From positions 1 through 13,949 of the forward strand of contig JACZSI010000032.1 of NCBI GenBank assembly GCA_022574265.1: a DNA stretch of 13,949 nt, in the 5' to 3' direction. The position numbers and the translations under genes are program-made. Source of the stretch: Chloroflexota bacterium. GTDB taxonomy: Bacteria; Chloroflexota; Dehalococcoidia; Lucifugimonadales; Australimonadaceae. Shown one piece after another: positions 1-6,519 of this stretch. The notes beneath the pieces are model-generated. The model was not told the DNA's origin. It saw nothing but the letters and a program-made list of their open reading frames with translations, and did not search any database. Within the stretch, counting starts at the first letter, position 1; each line of letters opens with the position of its first letter.

Positions 1-37
1 CCCTCAGCCTCCTGGCATGTTGGACGGTCGCTTGCAT
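1..37 (-). CDS. Possible 5' end of a leaderless gene running off the left edge
   Basis: On the minus strand an ATG at 37-35 opens a frame (M-Q-A-T-V-Q-H-A-R-R-L-R) that stays open to the window edge. There is no Shine-Dalgarno before it. An extended -10 box, TGC-TACAAT, ends 8 nt upstream of the ATG, so transcription would begin at or next to the start codon. The call rests only on this promoter-to-start spacing and 12 open codons. It would be divergent from the small gene at 142. Only the neighbouring sequence could show whether the frame continues. No function can be given. Confidence 0.25.
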   Translation of the reverse strand, partial: MQATVQHARRLR

Positions 38-45
38 GGGCCGGG

Positions 46-54
46 ATTGTAGCA
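46..54 (-). promoter_or_regulatory. Extended -10 box, minus strand
   Basis: Read on the minus strand the sequence is TGCTACAAT, matching the extended -10 consensus TGnTAnnnT. The same nonamer recurs on the minus strand at 1937-1945, upstream of another gene. No good -35 hexamer is seen 17 nt upstream, as expected for extended -10 promoters. It would drive the possible gene starting at 37. Confidence 0.35.
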
Positions 55-99
55 TCGGTGCCGGCCTCGGCAGCCCGCCTCGGCGGCCCACCGGTGCGG

Positions 100-105
100 T
101 ATCAT
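100..105 (+). promoter_or_regulatory. Possible -10 box of the small gene at 142
   Basis: TATCAT matches the -10 consensus at four of six positions and would place the transcription start near 112, leaving a leader of about 30 nt that contains the gene's Shine-Dalgarno. No convincing -35 is visible. Weak evidence. Confidence 0.2.
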
Positions 106-141
106 CCCGTGGCTCCAGAACCATCCCGCAAGGTGTGCACG

Positions 142-309
142 ATGCCCCTCAACTCACCGACCGACAGAACTCTCTTGAGCGTGGTGACGCGCTACGAGCA
201 GGAGGTCATGGGCCGCCGGCTCTCGGACCGTCAGCTCACGCGGATCGCGGAGGCGGTCAAGCGGCTCCTCTTCGATGAGATACACAGCGCCAAGGCCGCC
301 ACCGGGTAG
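142..309 (+). CDS. Small hypothetical protein (55 aa)
   Basis: I do not recognise this protein. The ATG at 142 is preferred over an upstream in-frame start at 58 because AAGGTG lies 6 nt before it (130-135), while residues encoded upstream look like non-coding GC-rich sequence. The product is a soluble, mostly helical small protein: a polar N-terminus, then heptad-like helical sequence (LLSVVTRYEQEVMGRRLSDR), and a second helix rich in Leu, Ile, Ala and Arg. No cysteines, membrane segment or signal peptide. It converges with the M50 protease gene, whose stop lies 13 nt away on the other strand. A helix-pair regulatory or structural role is possible but unsupported. Confidence 0.55.
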   Translation: MPLNSPTDRTLLSVVTRYEQEVMGRRLSDRQLTRIAEAVKRLLFDEIHSAKAATG

Positions 310-322
310 GCGCCCCGAGCGG

Positions 323-1009
323 CTAGCTCATCAACCGGTCCGCGAGGTCGAGCACCGGCTCGAACAGGAAGCCAAGCACGCTCACGCCGCTCAGCAGCGA
401 GAAGCCGATGATGCCGACGAGCACGAACGGCCCGAAGCGCTGGATCCGAGCGACGGCGGGCAGCCACGGGCGGGGCACGATGCCCAACAAGATGCCCCCG
501 CCGTCCAGAGGCGCTATGGGCAGCATGTTGAACGCCGCGAGGATGAGGTTCAGCAGCACGCTATAGGTCGCGACGATCGTCGCCCAGGCCAGCGGGTCCA
601 GGGTCCGTAGCGCCTCGCGCGAGAAGTCGCCCTGCGTGACCAGCCCCAGCTGGAACAGCAGCGCGAACGCGAGGGCGAGCACGACGTTGGACGCGGGCCC
701 CGCCGCCGAGACGAGCGCCATCCCCCGGCGCCCGCTCCGGAGCTGCCGCGGGTCCACGGGCACGGGCCGGCCCCACCCGAAGCCGGCGACGAGCAGCATG
801 ATCGTCCCGGTCGGGTCGAGGTGCGCTTTCGGATTGAGCGTCAGCCGTCCGAGGTTCGTCGCCGTCATATCGCCCAGGCGATTGGCCGCGAGCGCGTGGG
901 AGAATTCGTGGACGGTGATGCCGATCAGGAGCGACACGCTGACCGCAACCAAGAGCACGACGAAGGCGAATGGGTCGTCGAAGAGCAACTCGCGGTTGAC
1001 TAGGAGCAT
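323..1009 (-). CDS. Site-2 protease family protein (peptidase M50), membrane metalloprotease
   Basis: Zinc-dependent intramembrane protease that would cleave substrates within the lipid bilayer. The HExxH motif is HEFSH at residues 34-38, inside the first long membrane helix. The second metal-ligand motif, NMLPIAPLDGG at residues 161-171, supplies the conserved Asp169. An AAGPASN motif at 102-108 is typical of the family. At 228 residues with about five or six membrane segments and no PDZ domain, it resembles the compact S2P-M50-like group, not RseP or SpoIVFB. The start codon at 1009 lacks a clear Shine-Dalgarno. The upstream minus-strand gene ends 42 nt before it, so the two are probably co-transcribed. 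The substrate is unknown; no sigma or anti-sigma gene is in the window. Confidence 0.9.
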   Translation of the reverse strand: MLLVNRELLFDDPFAFVVLLVAVSVSLLIGITVHEFSHALAANRLGDMTATNLGRLTLNPKAHLDPTGTIMLLVAGFGWGRPVPVDPRQLRSGRRGMALVSAAGPASNVVLALAFALLFQLGLVTQGDFSREALRTLDPLAWATIVATYSVLLNLILAAFNMLPIAPLDGGGILLGIVPRPWLPAVARIQRFGPFVLVGIIGFSLLSGVSVLGFLFEPVLDLADRLMS

Positions 1010-1051
1010 GGAGCGTTAGCCGTCTGGCGATCGGAGGTGGCGCGGGCGCTG

Positions 1052-1840
1052 CTACGGCTCGTAATCGTCGTCGTCGTCCTCGTCGGGCTCCGGCTCGGGC
1101 CGCGATGGGCCGGACGCCGGTGCGGCGGCTGCCGGGAGCGTGACCACGCCGTGCCCCTTCTTGCGCTTCGTCGGCTCGTGGGGCAGCTCCCGGAGGAGCT
1201 CATGGGTTGCCTTCAGCGAGGCCGCGGTCTGCCCCGCCAGGTCGACCACGACGGCGCCGGCGCCCGCGTCCCGCAGCTGCTCGAGCTCCTCCTTGGTGGG
1301 CAGCGACGCGACGTGCACCAAGATCCAGCGCGACGTCACGCCGCGGACGCGCGCCAGCCGCATGAGCTGGCGCACCGTGAGGGAGCCCGCGTCGGCCAGC
1401 GAGACCAAGAAGGCGTCCACCGGCAGGGCCTCGATCGTCCGCAGCAGGCTGTCGTCCAGCTCCGGGACCACGTGCATGACCGTCGTGCGCTCCTCCCCGC
1501 TGAGAGCACCGGCGGGCGTCGCCTCCGACGAGAAGACCTCGAAATCAAGGCCGTCCGGCCTCGTTGGCTGGGCCTCGTCGAGCCAGACGCCAACAGTCAC
1601 GCCATCGAGCGCGGCGACGGACCGGTCGACGTCGGCCTTCTTGGCCTCGCCGGTACCCACGACGATGACGCCGTCCAGGGAGCCGTCAACGGCCAGCTTG
1701 GCCGCCTCGGCGTCCCCCGCCGCGAGCGCGCCGAGCAGCAGCATCGGCGCGGTCTTCTCGCGTTTGACCGTGCTCGTGAAGCCGAGGGGTGTCGCGGCGC
1801 CTCGCGACGCTCGCTCCAGTTTGTCGAGTAGTTCGCCCAT
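1052..1840 (-). CDS. Hypothetical alpha/beta protein with acidic C-terminal tail (262 aa)
   Basis: Not assigned to a named family. The start at 1840 is chosen because GGAGCGG precedes it on the minus strand; the open frame extends further upstream only through low-complexity non-coding sequence. The sequence alternates hydrophobic strands with amphipathic helices: DGVIVVG (56-62), VGVWLDE (83-89), VMHVV (121-125), VDAFLVSLAD (141-150), RWILVHVAS (171-179), GAGAVVVDLAG (193-203). That pattern suggests a TIM-barrel-like fold, which is inference. No membrane segment. Residues 225-262 are a disordered Pro/Ala tail ending in a run of five Asp. It lies upstream of, and is probably co-transcribed with, the M50 protease. 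A role linked to that protease is possible but unproven. Confidence 0.75.
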   Translation of the reverse strand: MGELLDKLERASRGAATPLGFTSTVKREKTAPMLLLGALAAGDAEAAKLAVDGSLDGVIVVGTGEAKKADVDRSVAALDGVTVGVWLDEAQPTRPDGLDFEVFSSEATPAGALSGEERTTVMHVVPELDDSLLRTIEALPVDAFLVSLADAGSLTVRQLMRLARVRGVTSRWILVHVASLPTKEELEQLRDAGAGAVVVDLAGQTAASLKATHELLRELPHEPTKRKKGHGVVTLPAAAAPASGPSRPEPEPDEDDDDDYEP

Positions 1841-1936
1841 GCTTGACCGCTCCGAGAAAGCTCGGGCCGAGGGGCTCGGGCCGGGAGAAATGGGGCTTGC
1901 CTGCACGGGGCCGTGGCCGCGTTGGGGCGTGCGCGC

Positions 1937-1967
1937 ATTGTAGCAGGGCTTCCGCCGCCGCCGCCAA
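1937..1967 (-). promoter_or_regulatory. Candidate promoter for the unknown protein / M50 protease pair
   Basis: On the minus strand TTGGCG (1967-1962) is followed after 19 nt by TACAAT (1942-1937), preceded by TGC to give an extended -10. This gives a leader of roughly 90 nt before the start at 1840. It lies between two divergent genes and is the only good -10 in this stretch. Confidence 0.45.
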
Positions 1968-2013
1968 CGGGCCAGCCGGGAGGGCGCACGTAGCGTGCCC
2001 GGCCCCCGTGGAC

Positions 2014-2028
2014 TACAGTGTCCGCATG
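2014..2028 (+). promoter_or_regulatory. -10 box placed for leaderless transcription
   Basis: TACAGT at 2014-2019 ends 6 nt before the ATG at 2026, so RNA polymerase would start at or next to the A of the start codon. There is no Shine-Dalgarno. This geometry is characteristic of leaderless genes in Actinomycetota, Deinococcota and several other high-GC lineages. Confidence 0.5.
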
Positions 2029-2352
2029 GACACATCGAGCACCACCGCCCTCGCGCGCGCGGCTCCCGCTGCGCTACGGCCAGCCGGCGGCATGGTCGCG
2101 CTCGCGCGGGCGCTCCGTAGCCCGCGCCTCCGGCGCGCGGCGGTGGCCGGAGCGGCGTTCGGCCTGGGCTTCCAGCTGAGCCGCGCGCTGCGGGCGGGCC
2201 GGCCGTGGCGCCTCGGCTCGGCGGCGCGGCGCGCCGACCGCACGGCAGCGGGCGATGAGCCGCCTGCCACGGCGTGGCGCCAGGGTGGCTGGGCGTGGCG
2301 GTCGCTCACCATCGTCACGGTTGGCTATCGCGCGTTCCAGCGCGACGAGTAG
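2026..2352 (+). CDS. Small hypothetical basic protein (108 aa)
   Basis: No recognised family. The start at 2026 is supported by the leaderless-type -10 box just upstream and by the low-complexity nature of the in-frame sequence before it. The protein is very rich in Arg and Ala. It has a short hydrophobic stretch (AAVAGAAFGLGFQLSRALRA, residues 39-58) that could be a membrane-associating helix, then a basic linker. The C-terminal segment is more conserved-looking and aromatic (WRSLTIVTVGYRAF, ending QRDE). It is divergent from the unknown protein at 1840 and converges with the prepilin gene. It could be a small membrane-associated protein; the function is unknown. Composition bias leaves some doubt that it is real. 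Confidence 0.5.
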   Translation: MDTSSTTALARAAPAALRPAGGMVALARALRSPRLRRAAVAGAAFGLGFQLSRALRAGRPWRLGSAARRADRTAAGDEPPATAWRQGGWAWRSLTIVTVGYRAFQRDE

Positions 2353-2401
2353 GGCCCCGATCCATCGCGGCCTGCGCATGTCTGTACCTGTGCATAAGTT
2401 G

Positions 2402-2439
2402 GGCCCGGCAGCGGCCGACCTTGATCGGGCTGCCGGGCC
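2402..2439. terminator. Strong hairpin between convergent genes, probable bidirectional terminator
   Basis: GGCCCGGCAGC at 2402-2412 pairs perfectly with GCTGCCGGGCC at 2429-2439 (11 bp). A further CCGA/TCGG pairing (2415-2418 with 2425-2428) lies inside the loop. It sits between the convergent ends of the plus-strand gene (stop 2352) and the prepilin gene (stop 2556). Neither strand has a T-run after the stem, so it is not a classical intrinsic terminator. It may work without a U-tract, as reported in some high-GC bacteria, or serve as a 3' stabiliser. Confidence 0.5.
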
Positions 2440-2495
2440 ATGGCTCGGAGGGCACGCCCCAGCGCGGGAGGCGAGACGGCCCATGAAGGCCTACG

Positions 2496-2526
2496 CCGGG
2501 GCGTGGACCCCGGGCGCGAACGCCCG
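2496..2526. other. Two mutually exclusive GC hairpins 3' of the prepilin gene
   Basis: CCGGGG (2496-2501) pairs with CCCCGG (2508-2513), and CGGGCG (2511-2516) pairs with CGCCCG (2521-2526) around a CGAA loop. The stems overlap at 2511-2513, so only one can form at once. They lie about 30-60 nt beyond the prepilin stop on the minus strand and could be part of its 3' end. With this GC content, short stems also arise by chance. Apart from this and the hairpin at 2402, nothing else is seen in 2353-2555. Confidence 0.3.
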
Positions 2527-2555
2527 CGAGCCCGCCACCCCGGCGTGGCTGTTGG

Positions 2556-2954
2556 CTACGGACAGCTCGGCGAAGCGTCCGTCGACTCTTGCCGCACCGT
2601 TCCGTCGCTCCCCCAGCAGTACCGGTCCGCGGTGTCCGTAGAGCTTCCGGGCAGCCGCAGGTATCCGGTCAGGTCGATGCCGCCGCCGCCGGTGAGCAGG
2701 TCGTTGGTCCACCCCGTGGCGGCCGTCACCGTGTTGTCGGCGCCGGCTCCGTAGGCATCCACCGCGGTCTGCACACTGGCGAACTCCGTGGCAAGCGCGC
2801 CGCGCTCGCCCTCGCCGGTGAACCGGCCGACGTTCGGCAGGATGACTGCCGCGAGCCCCACGACGATCCCCACCACGACCAGCAGCTCGGCGAGGGTGAA
2901 CCCCCGCTGGCTCCTTGCCATCCGCTCCCAGATCCTTCCGACGCTTTTCGCCAT
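2556..2954 (-). CDS. Type IV prepilin, probable main pilin subunit (132 aa)
   Basis: Class III signal peptide: an 18-residue basic leader (MAKSVGRIWERMARSQRG), cleaved after Gly18, followed by FTLAELLVVVGIVVGLAAVI with Glu at mature position 5. This is the standard substrate for PilD and forms the N-terminal helix of the pilin core. Two cysteines near the C-terminus (Cys113 and Cys131) could form the pilin D-loop disulfide. The mature protein is short (114 aa), within the range of small pilins and GspG-like pseudopilins. The start at 2954 is preceded by a GGGAGG Shine-Dalgarno (2970-2965). The gene follows the pilM-pilN fusion after 196 nt, enough room for its own promoter, which fits a highly expressed subunit. 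Calling it the main subunit is inference from this position. Confidence 0.9.
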   Translation of the reverse strand: MAKSVGRIWERMARSQRGFTLAELLVVVGIVVGLAAVILPNVGRFTGEGERGALATEFASVQTAVDAYGAGADNTVTAATGWTNDLLTGGGGIDLTGYLRLPGSSTDTADRYCWGSDGTVRQESTDASPSCP

Positions 2955-3042
2955 GCTCTGCTTTCCTCCCCTCGGGCCGTTGGGTGCCGCCGTCCGCAGT
3001 CCGAAACGCGAGCGGCAAGCCGGTCTCATCGGCTATGAAGCC

Positions 3043-3048
3043 ATGCTA
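3043..3048 (-). promoter_or_regulatory. Possible -10 box of the prepilin gene
   Basis: TAGCAT on the minus strand, in the 196-nt gap between the pilM-pilN stop and the prepilin start, would give a leader of about 80 nt. No good -35 is visible. Low confidence; readthrough from the upstream operon is also possible. Confidence 0.25.
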
Positions 3049-3150
3049 GAGCGAGCGGTCCGGGGCGGCTTCGTCCGGTGGTACAGTCCTGGGCCGACGT
3101 TCGTACGGGTCGCCCCGATATCAGGGAACACGCGTGACCGCGAGCGGCAT

Positions 3151-4710
3151 TCAGGACGCCTCGTCCCGGTCCGGATCGGCCCCGCTCGAGTAGGAGCCAA
3201 TCATGCTGAACGCGATGCCCCCCGCGCCCGAGCCGGCGGCCTCGCCGGCCTCGCGTGACGTGCCGGCCGCGCTGGTGGTGCGCAGCTGCTCGAAGAGGCC
3301 GGTGGCGCGCAGCCCGTCGGCGAACGCGACCACGGCACGGTAGCTGGGCGCGCTGCCGGACACGCGCACCTCGCCACCGGCAAGGCTCACGTCGGAGACT
3401 TCGACGGCCGGCTCGCCGGTGAGCGCGCGCGCTCGCTCCACCACGAGGGCGACCCCCTCCCGGCTCGTCCGCACCTCGTCATCGAGCGCCTGGACCTGCG
3501 CCGCCAGGCCGTCGAGCTTCTGACGCATGCTCTTCTCGCGGGCCGCCGCGACGTTGTCGATCCGGACGTTCCGAACGATGCCGGCGAGGCTCGCCTCCTG
3601 GCGGTCGGCCCAGCTCTCGGCTTGCTCCACGAAGGACGTCGCGGCCACCGCTCCCGCGCCCAGCGCGCCGAACAGCAGCGCGATCCCGATGGCCCGCGCC
3701 GGCAGCTGGAGCCTGCGGTGGCGTGGGGGGAGCAGGTCCATGATGACCTGCTGGGCAGGCGAGGCCCGCCACGGCAGGCGCGGCCGGTCCCGGTCCGCGA
3801 GCATCAGGCCGACGTTCGTCGCGTACTCGAGCGCCGGGAACCCGTCCGGGGCCTCGATCGACGGTATCGGCCCGCGCAGCCGCTCGCCGAAGGTGTCCGC
3901 GAGTGCCTGGACGTGGCCGGCGTCCGCCGGTACCTGGCCGGTCAGCACCACCGTTGGCTCGTATGGGGCGTCCTGCCCGCTGCTGGCGCACAGCTCCTCG
4001 ATCGCCTGCGCGAGCGCACCGGCGTATGCCGTCGCGTCGGCGGGCGGGAGCTCCACGCGGTGTACCTGCCGGGGGACCCCGTCGCGCACCAGCACGAGCT
4101 CGGCCTCGGAGCTCGTCAGATGGGCGATGGCCGCGTTTGACCGTCCGACGGCTGCTGAGAGAGCGAGCGCTTTGGCGTAGGACGCCGAAGGCCGGACGCC
4201 GACCAGGCCGACCAGACGGACGTAGGCGTCGACCTCCCAGCGCGGGACCGCCCAGGCCATCACCTCGGGGCCACGGCCGTCCTTGACCACCTTCCACCGG
4301 AGGTCGACTTCCTCCAGCGCGAAGGGGATGGTGTTCCCGACCTCCAGCTCGACCACCCGGTCCAGGAAGCGCCGCCGGGCTGCCGGCTTCTCCAGATAGC
4401 GCACCAGGGATGCGTAGAAGGGCAGGTCGGTCAGCCGGCGGGAGCGCCCCCGCGTGAAGGCCGCGAGCTCGGGTGGCAGCGATGCGCCCGCGGGGTCGTC
4501 GAGGTCGATCGCCGCCCACGCCACGACGCGGCTACCGGAGAACCCCACGGCCCGCAGCAGCGCGCCCTCGACGCTCACCGTCAAGGTCCGCCGCCGCAGA
4601 CGTTGGAGCCGCCCGGCCGGACGCTCGCCCACGGGCCGCTCGCCGACGGGCGCGGTGGGCTGCTCGGCTTCCGTGAGCGCGCGGCCGGTGCCGCCGTCCA
4701 CGGTGCTCAC
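3151..4710 (-). CDS. PilM-PilN fusion protein (GspL-like), T4P alignment complex (519 aa)
   Basis: Inner-membrane alignment protein linking the cytoplasmic actin-like PilM module to the membrane PilN module. After a disordered Pro/Glu-rich N-terminus (1-38), residues 40-310 resemble PilM, including the typical segment IPFALEEVDLRWKV (128-141). Residues 322-330 read VIMDLLPPR, matching the INLLP motif that normally opens PilN and docks it to PilM. A membrane helix follows (about 338-360), then a periplasmic coiled coil (361-425) and a ferredoxin-like domain (about 435-480). The GTG start at 4710 overlaps the stop of the pilO-like gene (GTGA), indicating translational coupling. The usual order is separate pilM, pilN, pilO; here the order is pilO-like then fused MN. 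GspL of type II secretion has the same overall architecture, but the locus content favours a T4P. Confidence 0.85.
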   Translation of the reverse strand: MSTVDGGTGRALTEAEQPTAPVGERPVGERPAGRLQRLRRRTLTVSVEGALLRAVGFSGSRVVAWAAIDLDDPAGASLPPELAAFTRGRSRRLTDLPFYASLVRYLEKPAARRRFLDRVVELEVGNTIPFALEEVDLRWKVVKDGRGPEVMAWAVPRWEVDAYVRLVGLVGVRPSASYAKALALSAAVGRSNAAIAHLTSSEAELVLVRDGVPRQVHRVELPPADATAYAGALAQAIEELCASSGQDAPYEPTVVLTGQVPADAGHVQALADTFGERLRGPIPSIEAPDGFPALEYATNVGLMLADRDRPRLPWRASPAQQVIMDLLPPRHRRLQLPARAIGIALLFGALGAGAVAATSFVEQAESWADRQEASLAGIVRNVRIDNVAAAREKSMRQKLDGLAAQVQALDDEVRTSREGVALVVERARALTGEPAVEVSDVSLAGGEVRVSGSAPSYRAVVAFADGLRATGLFEQLRTTSAAGTSREAGEAAGSGAGGIAFSMIGSYSSGADPDRDEAS

Positions 4711-5297
4711 GGCGTCTTCTCCCCGCCGTCGTTGGGCACGGGGTCGAGTGAGACCTCGATCTCGAACGATGCCCACGGTCCACCCGATAGGTTGCCCAGG
4801 CGCGCACTGCGCACCCGCATGCCGGGCGCCGCCTCAGACAGCGCGTCGACGAAGCCATAGATGCTCTGCGTGCTCCCGCTCACGCGGATGCTGAGCGCGA
4901 GCACGCCGTAGGACATCGGCCCCACCGCCCGCCTGCCGGCTTGGGCGGCGTTGATCGAAGCGAGCGCCACGCCACTCTCGCGGGCCGTCGCGGCGACGAG
5001 CTCGATCAGCTCGTCCGTGTGCTCGTAGGAAAAGCCCGCGCTGCGGCTCTCCAAGAGGGCCTCGTTGGGGGCAAGCTGTGCTTCGAGCTCCGCCGTCACG
5101 CCGCTTGGTGGACGGGCGGAGGCGAGGAGCGACCGCGCCTCCGTCTGGGCCGCGGTCCCACGGCTGAGGCCGTCCCAGTACCGCAGGCCGAGCGAGGCGT
5201 CGTACACGAACATGCCCGCCCCGGCCACGAGCAGCACGAGGAAGAGGCGGTTCGCGGTCCTGAGCCGCCCGATGAGCGCGAAGACACTGGTGGACAT
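4707..5297 (-). CDS. pilO: PilO-like inner-membrane alignment protein (196 aa)
   Basis: Bitopic membrane protein expected to pair with the PilN half of the downstream fusion. It has a short cytoplasmic N-terminus, one membrane helix (about residues 17-34), a helical stalk (about 45-100) and a C-terminal ferredoxin-like fold (about 105-190), with a typical PilO strand-helix segment SIYGFVDALSEAAPGMRV. At 196 aa it has the family's usual length. The start at 5297 is set by TAGGAG, which overlaps the pilC stop codon, so translation is coupled to pilC. Its own stop overlaps the start of the pilM-pilN fusion. Sequence similarity within PilO and GspM is always low; the call rests on topology and position. 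Confidence 0.75.
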   Translation of the reverse strand: MSTSVFALIGRLRTANRLFLVLLVAGAGMFVYDASLGLRYWDGLSRGTAAQTEARSLLASARPPSGVTAELEAQLAPNEALLESRSAGFSYEHTDELIELVAATARESGVALASINAAQAGRRAVGPMSYGVLALSIRVSGSTQSIYGFVDALSEAAPGMRVRSARLGNLSGGPWASFEIEVSLDPVPNDGGEKTP

Positions 5298-5307
5298 CGA
5301 CAGGCTC

Positions 5308-6516
5308 CTAGCGCAGCGCGTCCAGGCCGGAATAGATGGGCACGAACATCGAGAACGCGATGAAGGCGACGATGGCGCCGACGACGACGGTTGAGGCGGG
5401 CTCGAGCGCTCCGAGCAGCGCGCCGAGGCGGTCTTCGCGCTCCTTCTGGTAGGTGGTGGCGGCGTCGCTCATCATCCGCGCCATCTGGTTGCCGTCCTCG
5501 CCCATCGAGACGAGCTCGAGGAACAACGATGGGAGCACGCGGTGCCGCCGCAGCTCTTGTGCAAGCCCGCGGCCGCTCAGCAGGCTCTCCTCGCCCGCCC
5601 GCAGCGCCTGCCGCACGCGCACGTTGCCGCAGCCACCGATGGCCATCGGCAGCGCGTCGGAGAGCGGGACGCCGGCTTCGAGCAGCATCCCGATGGTCCG
5701 CGAGAAGCGCGCCATGTCCCCCGCGATGGTGAGCGGCCCGAGCAACGGCAGGCGCGCGGAGACGCCGTCGATCACGCCCGCCGCTCCGGGCAGCCGGCGC
5801 AGGAGTGCCAGCCCCACCGCCGCCGCGGCACCGGCGCCGAGTATCGCGAACAGGTTCTCCTTGACGAAGCCGATCGCGTTCACCGTGAACGTCATCGCCG
5901 CCGGCTGCCCGGCCCCCATCTCCTCGAAAACCTTGAGGAGTGGCGGGACCGCGACGACCATCAGCACGGCCAGCGTCATGAAGGACATGCCGATGATCGT
6001 CATCGGGTACATCATCGTCTTCATCGCCCGCTGCTTCGCCTCGTGGTCCTGCTCCAGCATGTCCGCGAGCTGCTCGAGCGATGGGCCGAGCCGGCCCGTC
6101 GATTCGCCCGCCTCGACGATGCTGACGTAGAGCTCAGGGAACATGCCGGGATGCCGGCGCATGACCTGCGATAGGCTCTCGCCGTCAGCGAGGTGCGCGC
6201 GCATCTCACCGAGCGCGCGGCGCATCACGCGGTTCTTGCTCTCCGACTCGGCCATCTCGATCGCCCGCATGAGGTTGCCGCCGCTCGCCATCATGGACGC
6301 CACCTGGTGGAAGAAGCGGACCAGGTCGCCCGTGCCGGCTTTGAACATGGACGGGAACAGCGTTTCGAGACCCGGAGCCTCCCGCACCGGCGCGATCTCG
6401 AGCAGCCGGTAGCCGAGCGAGGCGGCGGCGGCCGCGGCCTCGTTCTGGTCGAGCGCCTCGATCGTGTCCTTGAACACGCCGCGCTCGGGGAGGTATGCCA
6501 CGTATCGGAATCGCAT
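5308..6516 (-). CDS. pilC: PilC, type IV pilus / type II secretion platform protein
   Basis: Polytopic inner-membrane protein on which pilins are assembled and which is thought to be turned by PilB. It contains two T2SSF (PF00482) repeats, about residues 65-188 and 268-390. Each begins with the characteristic F-x-R/H-x-(L/V)-x-x-(M/L)-(L)-x-x-G pattern (LVRFFHQVASMMASGGNLM and MARFSRTIGMLLEAGVPLS) and contains the ExGE/MGE motif (EAGESTGRL at 136-144, SMGEDGNQM at 337-345). Membrane helices lie near 172-192, 220-240 and 375-395. At 402 aa it is full length. The ATG at 6516 is 3 nt after the pilB stop, and its stop overlaps the Shine-Dalgarno of the pilO-like gene, so it sits in the middle of one operon. 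Confidence 0.95.
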   Translation of the reverse strand: MRFRYVAYLPERGVFKDTIEALDQNEAAAAAASLGYRLLEIAPVREAPGLETLFPSMFKAGTGDLVRFFHQVASMMASGGNLMRAIEMAESESKNRVMRRALGEMRAHLADGESLSQVMRRHPGMFPELYVSIVEAGESTGRLGPSLEQLADMLEQDHEAKQRAMKTMMYPMTIIGMSFMTLAVLMVVAVPPLLKVFEEMGAGQPAAMTFTVNAIGFVKENLFAILGAGAAAAVGLALLRRLPGAAGVIDGVSARLPLLGPLTIAGDMARFSRTIGMLLEAGVPLSDALPMAIGGCGNVRVRQALRAGEESLLSGRGLAQELRRHRVLPSLFLELVSMGEDGNQMARMMSDAATTYQKEREDRLGALLGALEPASTVVVGAIVAFIAFSMFVPIYSGLDALR

Positions 6517-6519
6517 CTG

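Noticed and set aside
1065..1085. Trinucleotide repeat of TCG type, possible unstable microsatellite
   Set aside because: It encodes the Asp/Glu tail of the unknown protein and is short; kept only as a remark on that protein.
3079..3087. Extended -10-like TGGTACAGT on the plus strand between the prepilin and pilM-pilN genes
   Set aside because: No credible plus-strand gene follows; an antisense RNA against the pilM-pilN 3' end is possible but nothing else supports it.
3479..4519. Minus-strand open frame of 346 codons within the pilM-pilN gene
   Set aside because: Same strand but different frame; Arg/Gly/Pro-rich with no fold, while the chosen frame shows PilM and PilN motifs.
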